The translations under genes were made by a program, and so were the position numbers. Under the pieces are notes generated by a model. The model did not search any database. It was not told where the DNA came from and saw only the letters and a program-made list of their open reading frames with translations. Shown here in pieces: positions 1-7,342 of a stretch of 64,000 nt of DNA (within the stretch, counting starts at the first letter, position 1; the number at the start of each line of letters is the position of its first letter). Source of the DNA: Clostridia bacterium (GTDB lineage: Bacteria > Bacillota > Clostridia > Oscillospirales > CAG-272); assembly GCA_017451735.1 (NCBI GenBank), contig JAFTNU010000040.1, positions 1 to 64,000 of the forward strand, read 5' to 3'.

Positions 1-2206
1 GGACGGCAGACGATGCCGCGGGCTCGGTCTCCTCACCGGGCAGACTGAAGGAGGTGCGCATACCGCGGGCAGGCTCCCGACGGATCGGGGTGCTCTCCTC
101 CTCCGGCTCATCATCAAAGGAGAAGGAGGTGTGATCCTCCACGGATACGGGACGCTCGACCTCTCGGGGAGCGCGAGTAGCGGAGCCAAGCGGGGATACG
201 GTCAGGCGCTCACGCTCGACAGAAATACCTTCTTCTGTCCGCGGGCGCTCTTTTTCGGCTGCGGGTGTCTCGGCCTCCTCATGGGCAAAGGTCATTCCCG
301 TACCGCCAAGGCCGGTATCGGGGGCAGGTCCTTCCCGTACGGGAGTGGCAGGTGCCGTGTTCACGGTGTAAGCAGGCGTTACGGGCTGTGACGGAGCGGG
401 TGCCGCAGGCTGACCGTACGTAGAGGTGACGGGCTCCCGGCGGGGCAGCTCAAAGGCCTGCGGTGCGGGAGCGGTGTTGCGCGGGGCTTCGCCCGCGGAC
501 ACCGTATCGGAGACAGAGCTCCGCGCGGGGGCTTGCGAGGCAGGCCTTGTATTTCCCAAGGATTCCTCGTTATGGCGGGCGGGTGCGGTATAGCCGCCGC
601 TGCTGCCCAACGGCCCCACCGTTGTGGTTCCGCGCAAGGGATGGTCTTCCCCTTGCTCAGCGGCCGGTGCGTGTTCCCCTTCATGAGGAGTGATAACGAT
701 ATGCCCCGTGGTAGGGTCGGGACGGTCGTGCTTGGGCTCGGGACGAACGGGAAGCGCAAAGGGTGCGTAATAAGACCCCTGTAAGGGCTTCTCCTCCGCA
801 ACCGGAGTCTTGGCGACCGCACCGCTGTCGGCGGTACGGGTTGTCGACATCTCCCGCAGGATCTCATTCAGTTTCCGATCCGAATCATCGGTGTGCCCCG
901 CATGCTCCAAGATCTTCCGTGCATCCTCGCGCGGCTCGTCGATCTCGGGCTCGTCGTCGGGGATATCCACAATATCGATGGGCTCAAAGGCCTTGGGGGC
1001 CGGTCTCTTCTTTTCTTCGGTCTTGGATGTGCGGGGGGCGGGACGGGGCATGGGCTCGTCCTCTTCCTCACGGAAGGCATAATGGGTACGTTCTGCGGTA
1101 TTTGCTTTGCCCTCCTTGGGGGAAACGGGCAATTCCTTCTGCTTGTTATTCGCCTTTCCGTTGACCCGCAGACGGCGGTCTTCTTTTCCGTCATACAGGG
1201 TGCGCTCCCGCTCACGGCGGCGATCTGCCGCCTGCTTGAACTTGATGGAAATGCGTTGCCACAGATCACCCGGGGTAAGCCCCACCAGGTAGATACCGAT
1301 CACGATCAGAAGCGGGATGCCAAGCAGAATCGTACCCGGCAGACGCAGGATATAGCCCAACCACTCGCCCGCAAAGCCGCCGAAAAAGCCGCCGCCCGAG
1401 CGGGTCACGCCGTTGGTGTATAATTGAATGCCGCCCGCATCCAAAAAGCCGCGATTCAGCTGATCCTCCATAAACACATGGATAATGCCCGAAAGCAATA
1501 CCAAAAAGGAGGAGGCAAGCAACAGCTTTCCGGCAAGGATCCCCTCGCGTACGAACTTTTTCCAGCGCAGAGAGATCACCACCAGGAAAAGAGGCAACAA
1601 ATAAGCGGCGGGACCCAGCAATCCGCACAGGAAATCGGCAAACCAGTTGCCGAAAACGCCTGTGGCGGCATCCAGATGGACCAGATCCCGCAAAACAAAG
1701 CTGACGGCGGCAAACAACGCCACCCAGAACATCACATAAGGAACGATCTGGTGGACAAAACGCTCGGTATCTCCCCCCGTTCTGCCCTTTTTGCGATTTC
1801 CGCCCGCTTGCTTACGGGGCGGTTGCTTCCGATCGTTTTGAGGGGCTTCCCGACGCTCCCCGTCACCGTGACGCTCCTCCTGATGACGTGTATTTTCGCG
1901 ATATGCGTTATCGCTTCGCCCATCATACCGCTCATCCCGCCGTTCCCCGTCGCTTCTGCGCTCGCTCTCGCCGCGACGGCGATCCTCATAGCGGTCATCG
2001 AAACGGGACTCCTCACGGCGCTCCGCCCCATTATTCCGTTCTCTGTCCCGACGGTCACCGTCCGGGCGGTCGTCATTCCGATAAAAATCATCCGTATCGT
2101 CAAACATACGGATCCGCTCCCTTCGCTCACGCTCGGGAGTCTCCTTGCGCACACCTGTACTACTGCGCCGCGACACGCGGTCGTAGCGGTCTTTTTCTTC
2201 CCGCAT
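1..2206 (-). CDS. ftsK: DNA translocase FtsK/SpoIIIE family, N-terminal part (cut by window edge)
   Basis: The reading frame is open from an ATG at 2206 to the left edge of the window, about 735 codons without a stop, so the ATPase motor that normally follows lies outside. Residues 1-150 are a very charged, Arg/Asp/Glu-rich, probably disordered region. Residues about 152-312 hold four hydrophobic segments typical of the FtsK membrane domain (for example GLLGPAAYLLPLFLVV near 195-210 and a helix near 290-310). The rest is a long Pro/Glu-rich linker. FtsK proteins anchor at the division septum and pump chromosomal DNA through it. A GGAAAGG ribosome site precedes the ATG. The charged region before the first helix looks longer than usual. 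The family call rests on the membrane domain and architecture, because the Walker and gamma domains are not visible. Confidence 0.8.
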   Translation of the reverse strand, partial: MREEKDRYDRVSRRSSTGVRKETPERERRERIRMFDDTDDFYRNDDRPDGDRRDRERNNGAERREESRFDDRYEDRRRGESERRSDGERRDERYDGRSDNAYRENTRHQEERHGDGERREAPQNDRKQPPRKQAGGNRKKGRTGGDTERFVHQIVPYVMFWVALFAAVSFVLRDLVHLDAATGVFGNWFADFLCGLLGPAAYLLPLFLVVISLRWKKFVREGILAGKLLLASSFLVLLSGIIHVFMEDQLNRGFLDAGGIQLYTNGVTRSGGGFFGGFAGEWLGYILRLPGTILLGIPLLIVIGIYLVGLTPGDLWQRISIKFKQAADRRRERERTLYDGKEDRRLRVNGKANNKQKELPVSPKEGKANTAERTHYAFREEEDEPMPRPAPRTSKTEEKKRPAPKAFEPIDIVDIPDDEPEIDEPREDARKILEHAGHTDDSDRKLNEILREMSTTRTADSGAVAKTPVAEEKPLQGSYYAPFALPVRPEPKHDRPDPTTGHIVITPHEGEHAPAAEQGEDHPLRGTTTVGPLGSSGGYTAPARHNEESLGNTRPASQAPARSSVSDTVSAGEAPRNTAPAPQAFELPRREPVTSTYGQPAAPAPSQPVTPAYTVNTAPATPVREGPAPDTGLGGTGMTFAHEEAETPAAEKERPRTEEGISVERERLTVSPLGSATRAPREVERPVSVEDHTSFSFDDEPEEESTPIRREPARGMRTSFSLPGEETEPAASSAV

Positions 2207-2316
2207 TTTGCCATCCTTTCCGAAAAATCCATTCGCAGCAGACCGTTTAACGATCGCCGCGAAGACACATACTGATACCATATTTATAAAGCCTGCAGGC
2301 TACTGTTCCAATATAT

Positions 2317-2345
2317 AGTATAGCACCTTATTTGAAGTCTTACAA
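2317..2345 (-). promoter_or_regulatory. Promoter upstream of ftsK
   Basis: Reading leftwards, TTGTAA (2345-2340) and TATACT (2322-2317) are separated by 17 bases, a good vegetative promoter about 110 bases before the ftsK start. A small palindrome GCCTGCAGGC lies in the leader at 2291-2300. Confidence 0.6.
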
Positions 2346-2391
2346 GAACTGATTTTAACATTTTCAAGAACTTGAATATTGTGGAGGAGCC

Positions 2392-2766
2392 ATGAAACTC
2401 TTTTTTTCTCAGATTTTTCCGATCCTTGCCATCGGCCTTTGCGCCGGCTTTCTCAACGGACTTCTGGGGGCGGGCGGAGGGATTCTGATCGTGTTCGGGC
2501 TGGGTATCCTGCTTCGCGACCGCATTGCCGACCCCCGCTCTGTTTTTGCCAGTGCCATTGCCGTTATGCTACCCCTTTCCGTTCTTTCCGCCATACAGTA
2601 TTTTCGCCACGGAAGCCTGGATACAAACGCCTTAGTCTGGTTGATCTTGCCCGCCATTGCCGGCGGAGCGTTGGGCGGACTGCTGCTCCGGCGTCTCTCC
2701 CCCGCCGCCCTCTCCCGTCTGTTTGCCGCAGTGGTGCTGATCTCCGGGATCGTTCTGGTGGTGTAA
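2392..2766 (+). CDS. TauE/SafE-type transporter, N-terminal half protein
   Basis: A 124-residue, very hydrophobic protein with about four membrane helices. Near residues 17-33 it carries the glycine-rich signature (FLNGLLGAGGGILIVFG) that begins TauE/SafE (DUF81) sulfite/organosulfonate exporters. Typical family members have about 250 residues with two such half repeats, so this is one half. The next gene starts 2 bases later and supplies the other half, and the two products probably assemble together. GTGGAGGAGCC precedes the ATG. The transported anion cannot be told from the sequence. Confidence 0.72.
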   Translation: MKLFFSQIFPILAIGLCAGFLNGLLGAGGGILIVFGLGILLRDRIADPRSVFASAIAVMLPLSVLSAIQYFRHGSLDTNALVWLILPAIAGGALGGLLLRRLSPAALSRLFAAVVLISGIVLVV

Positions 2767-2767
2767 T

Positions 2768-3124
2768 ATGTGGTGGACGGTACTGGTTTCCTTCGGGGTG
2801 GCAGTCCTTTCAGGGCTGGGCGTAGGGAGCGCGGGTCTTCTGGTGGTTTTTCTGACCGCCGTGGAAAAAATGCCCCAATTGGCGGCCCAAGGATTGAATC
2901 TGGTCTTTTTCCTTTTTTCCTCCGGTGCGGCACTGGTGGTGCATATGCTGCGCACCCCTTTGTTGTTCGGGTGCATCCTGCTTTTGCTTGTGGGAGGAAT
3001 TCCCGGCAGCTTTCTCGGCACGGCGGTGGCCCACGCCATTTCGGAGGAGCTGCTGCGGCGGTTGTTCGGATTTCTATTGATCGCATCGGGAGCCATGGGA
3101 CTGTTGAAAAAGAAAAAAAGATAG
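2768..3124 (+). CDS. TauE/SafE-type transporter, C-terminal half protein
   Basis: A 118-residue membrane protein whose start (LSGLGVGSAGLLVVFLT, residues about 15-31) repeats the glycine-rich motif of the preceding gene. It has about four predicted helices and ends in a Lys-rich tail. It lies 2 bases after the first half gene, so translational coupling and a heteromeric carrier are likely. A single nonsense mutation splitting a full-length gene is less likely, since each half has its own start codon and complete helices. Substrate unknown. Confidence 0.7.
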   Translation: MWWTVLVSFGVAVLSGLGVGSAGLLVVFLTAVEKMPQLAAQGLNLVFFLFSSGAALVVHMLRTPLLFGCILLLLVGGIPGSFLGTAVAHAISEELLRRLFGFLLIASGAMGLLKKKKR

Positions 3125-3154
3125 CAGGTCGGAAATGAGATTTCCGACCTGCTA
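3122..3154. terminator. Bidirectional terminator between convergent genes
   Basis: TAGCAGGTCGGAAA and TTTCCGACCTGCTA form a perfect stem around a short loop, between the stop of the TauE half gene and the stop of the convergent amidotransferase gene. Confidence 0.75.
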
Positions 3155-3155
3155 C

Positions 3156-4232
3156 TCAATCGATCCAGAATTTGATGATGGGCTTTCCCTTCCGTTCACC
3201 GAGAACACTGTGAAGCCTGCCCTGTCGATGGAAGCTCCAGAGCGCCTCATACAGAATGGTAGCATAGGGCTTGAGTAAGCCGCCCTCCTTGGCATACTTA
3301 CAATCCACATAGGGCTCTGCCCAAAGATCACGCCATTCCTCGTAAGTGGGCATATCGTAAAGGGATTTGGGATCGTCCTTCTGCCCCTTTAGCAGCTTTT
3401 CCATCCGATCATAGACCATGGCCGCGATACGGTAATCGATCTGCTGCACGCGAACGCCGTCAAAGCTCCGATCGCTTACGGTTGTGCCGTGCGGGGTCAC
3501 GGTTGTCACCGATGTGGGGGGCAACGGCAGAATGGGACGGGATTGCACATCCTCGGGAAAAGCAAGCGCGGTGGTGGCAAGATAGGTTTCACCCTCCCCC
3601 TTGCCAACCACCATCGGGCGGGTCACATCACCCACGGTGATGGTATCGGGCAGATCCGCATGGATGCTCAGCACCACAATATCGGCAGGCAGAGCGGAAA
3701 CGGCATGGGTCATGGCCTGTAGCATCCGCTCTCTTGTAGCGCCCCCCGCCTGTGCCACCATATCACCGATCATCAGGGCATAGGCCTCGCTGTCGTGATA
3801 GAACAGTCCATTGGAAAGCGCGGGCTTTTTGGGGTTTTCATAAGCGCTCTTGATGGTAAAGCCCCGATTGAGGAACCCTTGCATCACTTCATTTGATCTC
3901 TTATAAAATTCCGGGGTGCTCACATCCCGCAGGGTACCGTTGAGCACTACGGCACACTTGCCGTCCTCACTGGTAAAGGGATGGGCATGGGAAAGAAGAT
4001 TTCCCGAGGGGCGGGAATGAATGATACCCGTGGTACCCGGAAAATGCAGTGCATCGGTGTTACGGAGCAGCTCATCCACATCACCTAACACCTTAGCCGT
4101 ATAAAGCTTACCCTCATGAATGGTGGCGATCCCCGTGCTCTGCCCCCCGTCGATGAACTGCTCGCGGCGGATCATATCAATGAGAATGGGGGCGGCACGT
4201 CTGTTGCCCGTATATCCTGCAATGTTACACAT
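3156..4232 (-). CDS. Class II glutamine amidotransferase domain protein
   Basis: A 358-residue protein beginning MCNIAGYTGNRRAAP. The cysteine directly after the initiator Met is the nucleophile of N-terminal-nucleophile (class II) glutamine amidotransferases, and further glutaminase features follow (IIHSRPSG near residue 75, VVLNGTL near 97). The start at 4232 is chosen because Cys2 must become N-terminal and because AAAGGAGG lies just upstream; the frame stays open further upstream, but only as an antisense shadow of rpsO. The C-terminal 150 residues do not show a recognisable synthetase or isomerase (SIS) domain, so this is not GlmS, PurF or AsnB. The acceptor of the released ammonia is unknown. 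Confidence 0.75.
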   Translation of the reverse strand: MCNIAGYTGNRRAAPILIDMIRREQFIDGGQSTGIATIHEGKLYTAKVLGDVDELLRNTDALHFPGTTGIIHSRPSGNLLSHAHPFTSEDGKCAVVLNGTLRDVSTPEFYKRSNEVMQGFLNRGFTIKSAYENPKKPALSNGLFYHDSEAYALMIGDMVAQAGGATRERMLQAMTHAVSALPADIVVLSIHADLPDTITVGDVTRPMVVGKGEGETYLATTALAFPEDVQSRPILPLPPTSVTTVTPHGTTVSDRSFDGVRVQQIDYRIAAMVYDRMEKLLKGQKDDPKSLYDMPTYEEWRDLWAEPYVDCKYAKEGGLLKPYATILYEALWSFHRQGRLHSVLGERKGKPIIKFWID

Positions 4233-4374
4233 ATAGAACCTCCTTTGGCCAAGCTTGGCCGATGCTACAGTATCATTATAGCACAAAATCTTCGTGCGGA
4301 AGTATAATTTTGATTTCATAATGTTCAATTTCATCCTGCACAATATAATTATAAGAAAAAATTTCAAAAAGCCC

Positions 4375-4403
4375 TTTACTTTTGAGAAGGGTTGTGTTAT
4401 AAT
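4375..4403 (+). promoter_or_regulatory. rpsO promoter
   Basis: TTTACT (4375-4380), a 17-base spacer and a perfect TATAAT (4398-4403). The transcript has a leader of about 100 bases with a small CCGCTTTTGCGG hairpin. A leader of this length before rpsO suits S15 autoregulation, but I cannot confirm a specific fold. Confidence 0.65.
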
Positions 4404-4508
4404 AACCGATGCATGACGCTTTCTCGGTCGCAGGGTCTTATCCGCTTTTGCGGTATTCACCGGCCTGCCGCTGGGGTTGCGCATAGTAAAAGAAAGGTGA
4501 AAACTACC

Positions 4509-4772
4509 ATGCTCAAAGAAGAAAAGCAAGCTATCATTGCGCAGTACGCCACCCATGAGGGCGACACCGGTTCCCCCGAGGTTCAGATCGCGATCCTGAC
4601 CCATCGCATCAATGCTCTGACCGAGCACCTCAAGGTCAACCACAAGGACCACCACAGCCGCCGCGGCATGCTGAAGATGGTCGGCCACAGAAGAAACCTT
4701 CTGGGCTACCTGCAGAAGATCGATATCGAGCGTTACCGCGCTATCATCGAGAAGCTGAACTTGCGCAAGTAA
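4509..4772 (+). CDS. rpsO: 30S ribosomal protein S15
   Basis: An 87-residue protein, the standard S15 length, with the family core ([13 protein letters not shown] near 16-28, then the [11 protein letters not shown] region, then [21 protein letters not shown] at the end). S15 is a primary binder of 16S rRNA in 30S assembly. Start chosen at 4509, after AAAGGTG; an upstream in-frame extension has no family support. The rpsO-pnp order is widely conserved, here with a terminator between the genes. Confidence 0.97.
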   Translation: MLKEEKQAIIAQYATHEGDTGSPEVQIAILTHRINALTEHLKVNHKDHHSRRGMLKMVGHRRNLLGYLQKIDIERYRAIIEKLNLRK

Positions 4773-4777
4773 GCAAC

Positions 4778-4828
4778 ATGGGAGCAAGGAGCGGAGCTGA
4801 TGCATCGCTCCTCGCTCCCATCGCTTTT
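4778..4828 (+). terminator. rpsO terminator
   Basis: A 16-base stem with one mismatch (ATGGGAGCAAGGAGCG against CGCTCCTCGCTCCCAT), followed by a short T run. It begins 6 bases after the rpsO stop. Confidence 0.75.
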
Positions 4829-5076
4829 ATCACCACTCATCAATTCCCCTGCCATGGTTAGCAGTTAAATATGCGTCCGACCTCCACGCCGATCCAAATC
4901 GGCTACACCTCATCACCCGCTACCGCGGGAGCGTGATGTTTGCGTAGCAAACTCAACGTTGCTGCTTGGCGGCAACAGTCTCCATCAAGGAGAAGCCTCT
5001 CACTCAGCATAAACGGTGGGGCGTGTACTTAATTGTTATCCTATGCAGGTGAAAATAAAATAATGGAGGGACTATC
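4829..5076 (+). other. rpsO-pnp intergenic region, no gene seen
   Basis: No supported reading frame. It holds several short inverted repeats (GTTTGC-GTA-GCAAAC at about 4939-4953; a GTTGC...GCAAC hairpin just after it) and ends in the pnp ribosome site (TGGAGGG). A pnp leader with local structure is plausible, since pnp mRNA is autoregulated in other bacteria, but no clear promoter was found. Confidence 0.4.
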
Positions 5077-7197
5077 ATGTCCGAAAATGCAATCAGCACC
5101 CCCATGGAGTTCAAAAACTACAAGGTGTTCCGCTACACCCTGGCAGGCCGTCCTCTGGTCGTTGAGACCGGCAAGATGGCAGGCCTTGCAAACGGCTCCT
5201 GCCTCATCCGCTATGGCGAGACCGCCATCCTCTGCTGTGCCACCGCGTCGGTTCGCCCCCGCGACGGCATCGACTTCCTGCCCCTTTCCGTCGACTTTGA
5301 CGAGAGAATGTACGCTGCCGGCAAGATCCCCGGCGGCTACCTCAAGCGCGAGGGTAAGCCCTCCGAAAAGGCGATCCTGACCTCCCGTGTCATCGACCGC
5401 CCCATTCGCCCCCTGTTCCCCAAGGATCTGCGCAACGACGTGGCACTGACCCTGACCGTCATGTCGGTTGACCCCGACTGCTCCCCCGAGATCACCGCTA
5501 TGATCGGTGCCTCCATCGCTCTGTCCATCTCCGACATTCCGTGGAACGGCCCCATCGGCGGCGCACTGGTGGGTCTGGTTGACGGCAAGCTGATCATCAA
5601 CCCCACCGCAGAGCAGAACAAAAAGAGCGATCTGCAGCTGACCGTTGCCGCCTCCGCGCAGAAGGTGGTCATGATCGAGGCCGGTGCAAACCAGGTTGAC
5701 GACCAGACCATGTACGACGCCATCATGCTGGCACACCGCGAGATCAAGGATCTGCTCATCTTCATCGATGGTATCATCGACGAGATCGGCAAGCCCAAGT
5801 TCGAGTACCCCTCCTGCGAGCTGGATCACGATATGTTCGACGAGATCTTCGCCTTCTGCGAGGCTGATCTGAAGGTTGCCCTTGACACCGACGACAAGAA
5901 CATCCGCGACGCCCGCATGGCTCCCATCTACGACGCCATCGTTGAGAAATTCTCCGAGAAGTATCCTGCCCTCTCCACTCAGATGGAGGAGCTCCTCTAC
6001 AAGATGCAAAAGAAGATCGTCCGCAACTGGCTCCTGAAGGATAAGAAGCGTGTGGACGGCCGCCGCATGGATCAGATCCGTCCCTTGGCCTCCGAGGTCG
6101 GCATTTTGCCCCGCGCACACGGCTCCGGCCTGTTTACCCGCGGTCAGACCCAGGTTCTGACCGTTGCAACCCTTGGCACCCTTGCCGAGGCACAGATGCT
6201 GGATGGTATCGACAGCGAGACCAGCAAGCGCTATATGCACCACTACAACATGCCCGGCTTCTCCACCGGTGAGGCCAAATCCACCCGTAGCCCCGGCCGC
6301 CGCGAGATCGGCCACGGCGCACTTGCCGAGAGATCTCTCGTGCCCGTACTCCCCTCCGAGGAAGAGTTCCCCTACGCCATCCGTCTGGTTTCCGATGTGG
6401 TTTCCTCTAACGGCTCTACCTCTCAGGGCTCTGTCTGCGGCTCCACCCTCGCCCTTATGGACGCAGGTGTGCCGATCAAGGCTCCCGTTGCCGGTATCTC
6501 CTGCGGTCTCATTACCGCCGAGGACGGCTCTTGGGATGTCATGATGGACATTCAGGGTCTCGAGGACTTCTACGGCGATATGGACTTTAAGGTTGCCGGT
6601 ACCCACAAGGGTATCACCTCCATCCAGATGGACCTGAAGGTTGACGGTCTGACCCCCGAGATCATCAAGGCCGCTTTGGAGATGACTCACAAGGGCCGCG
6701 ATTATATCATCGACGAGGTTCTGCTCAAGGCAATTCCCGGTCCCCGCACCGAGGTTTCCAAGTACGCTCCCAAGATGACCACCATCAAGATCGACCCCGA
6801 CAAGATCCGTGAGGTCATCGGCAAGGGCGGCGCAGTCATTCAGAAGATCACCGCCGAGTCGGGCGCCAAGATCGACATCGAGGATGACGGTACCATTCAC
6901 ATTGCCGCTGTCAACGGCGACAGCGCCGCTATGGCCAAGGCCGCCATCGACGCCATCGTATTCGAGCCCCAGGTGGGCGCCGTTTACACCGGCACCGTGA
7001 CCGGCATTAAGGAATTCGGCTGCTTCGTGGAGTATGCTCCCGGCAAGGAGGGCATGGTTCACATCTCCAAGATCGCCAAGACCCGCATCGACAAGGTTGA
7101 GGATGTCCTCAAGCTGGGCGACGTGGTCAAGGTCAAGTACATGGGTCTGGACAAGAAGGGCCGCATGGACTTCTCCATCAAGGACGCTTTGGACTAA
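5077..7197 (+). CDS. pnp: Polyribonucleotide nucleotidyltransferase (PNPase)
   Basis: A 706-residue protein with the full PNPase architecture: RNase PH domain 1 (about 15-145), helical linker, RNase PH domain 2 (about 325-555, including FTRGQTQVLTVATLG and the STGEAKSTRSPGRREIGHGALAER region), a KH domain (IDPDKIREVIGKGGAVIQKI, about 569-588) and a C-terminal S1 domain (GAVYTGTVTGIKEFGCFVEY, about 632-651). It degrades RNA 3' to 5' by phosphorolysis and can add tails in reverse. Start supported by TGGAGGG 8 bases upstream. Codon use leaves a 673-codon antisense frame open, which is a shadow. Confidence 0.97.
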   Translation: MSENAISTPMEFKNYKVFRYTLAGRPLVVETGKMAGLANGSCLIRYGETAILCCATASVRPRDGIDFLPLSVDFDERMYAAGKIPGGYLKREGKPSEKAILTSRVIDRPIRPLFPKDLRNDVALTLTVMSVDPDCSPEITAMIGASIALSISDIPWNGPIGGALVGLVDGKLIINPTAEQNKKSDLQLTVAASAQKVVMIEAGANQVDDQTMYDAIMLAHREIKDLLIFIDGIIDEIGKPKFEYPSCELDHDMFDEIFAFCEADLKVALDTDDKNIRDARMAPIYDAIVEKFSEKYPALSTQMEELLYKMQKKIVRNWLLKDKKRVDGRRMDQIRPLASEVGILPRAHGSGLFTRGQTQVLTVATLGTLAEAQMLDGIDSETSKRYMHHYNMPGFSTGEAKSTRSPGRREIGHGALAERSLVPVLPSEEEFPYAIRLVSDVVSSNGSTSQGSVCGSTLALMDAGVPIKAPVAGISCGLITAEDGSWDVMMDIQGLEDFYGDMDFKVAGTHKGITSIQMDLKVDGLTPEIIKAALEMTHKGRDYIIDEVLLKAIPGPRTEVSKYAPKMTTIKIDPDKIREVIGKGGAVIQKITAESGAKIDIEDDGTIHIAAVNGDSAAMAKAAIDAIVFEPQVGAVYTGTVTGIKEFGCFVEYAPGKEGMVHISKIAKTRIDKVEDVLKLGDVVKVKYMGLDKKGRMDFSIKDALD

Positions 7198-7228
7198 AAC
7201 AATTAAAAACGAAAAGAACGCATCATTT

Positions 7229-7277
7229 AAAGAAGCGACAACTCCTTAATGTATGGAGTTGCCGCTTCTTTTCTTTC
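7229..7277. terminator. Terminator shared by pnp and the convergent TIR gene
   Basis: AAGAAGCGACAACTCC pairs with GGAGTTGCCGCTTCTT (one mismatch) around a 9-base loop, with T-rich sequence on both sides. Confidence 0.8.
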
Positions 7278-7342
7278 ATTTAAAATTACAAATGGCTATC
7301 TTTGCCCAGCCTCTTTGTTAATCATTCAATTGAGCGATGATT

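Noticed and set aside
379-867. Minus- and plus-strand frames within the first 2.2 kb
   Set aside because: All lie inside the continuous FtsK reading frame, which has a recognisable membrane domain.
4233-4805. N-terminal extension of the glutamine amidotransferase through rpsO
   Set aside because: The amidotransferase needs Cys directly after Met, and the extension is antisense to rpsO.
5041-7062. 673-codon open frame antisense to pnp
   Set aside because: Shadow of the GC-biased codon use of pnp; no ribosome site and a low-complexity Gly/Val/Leu/Asp composition.
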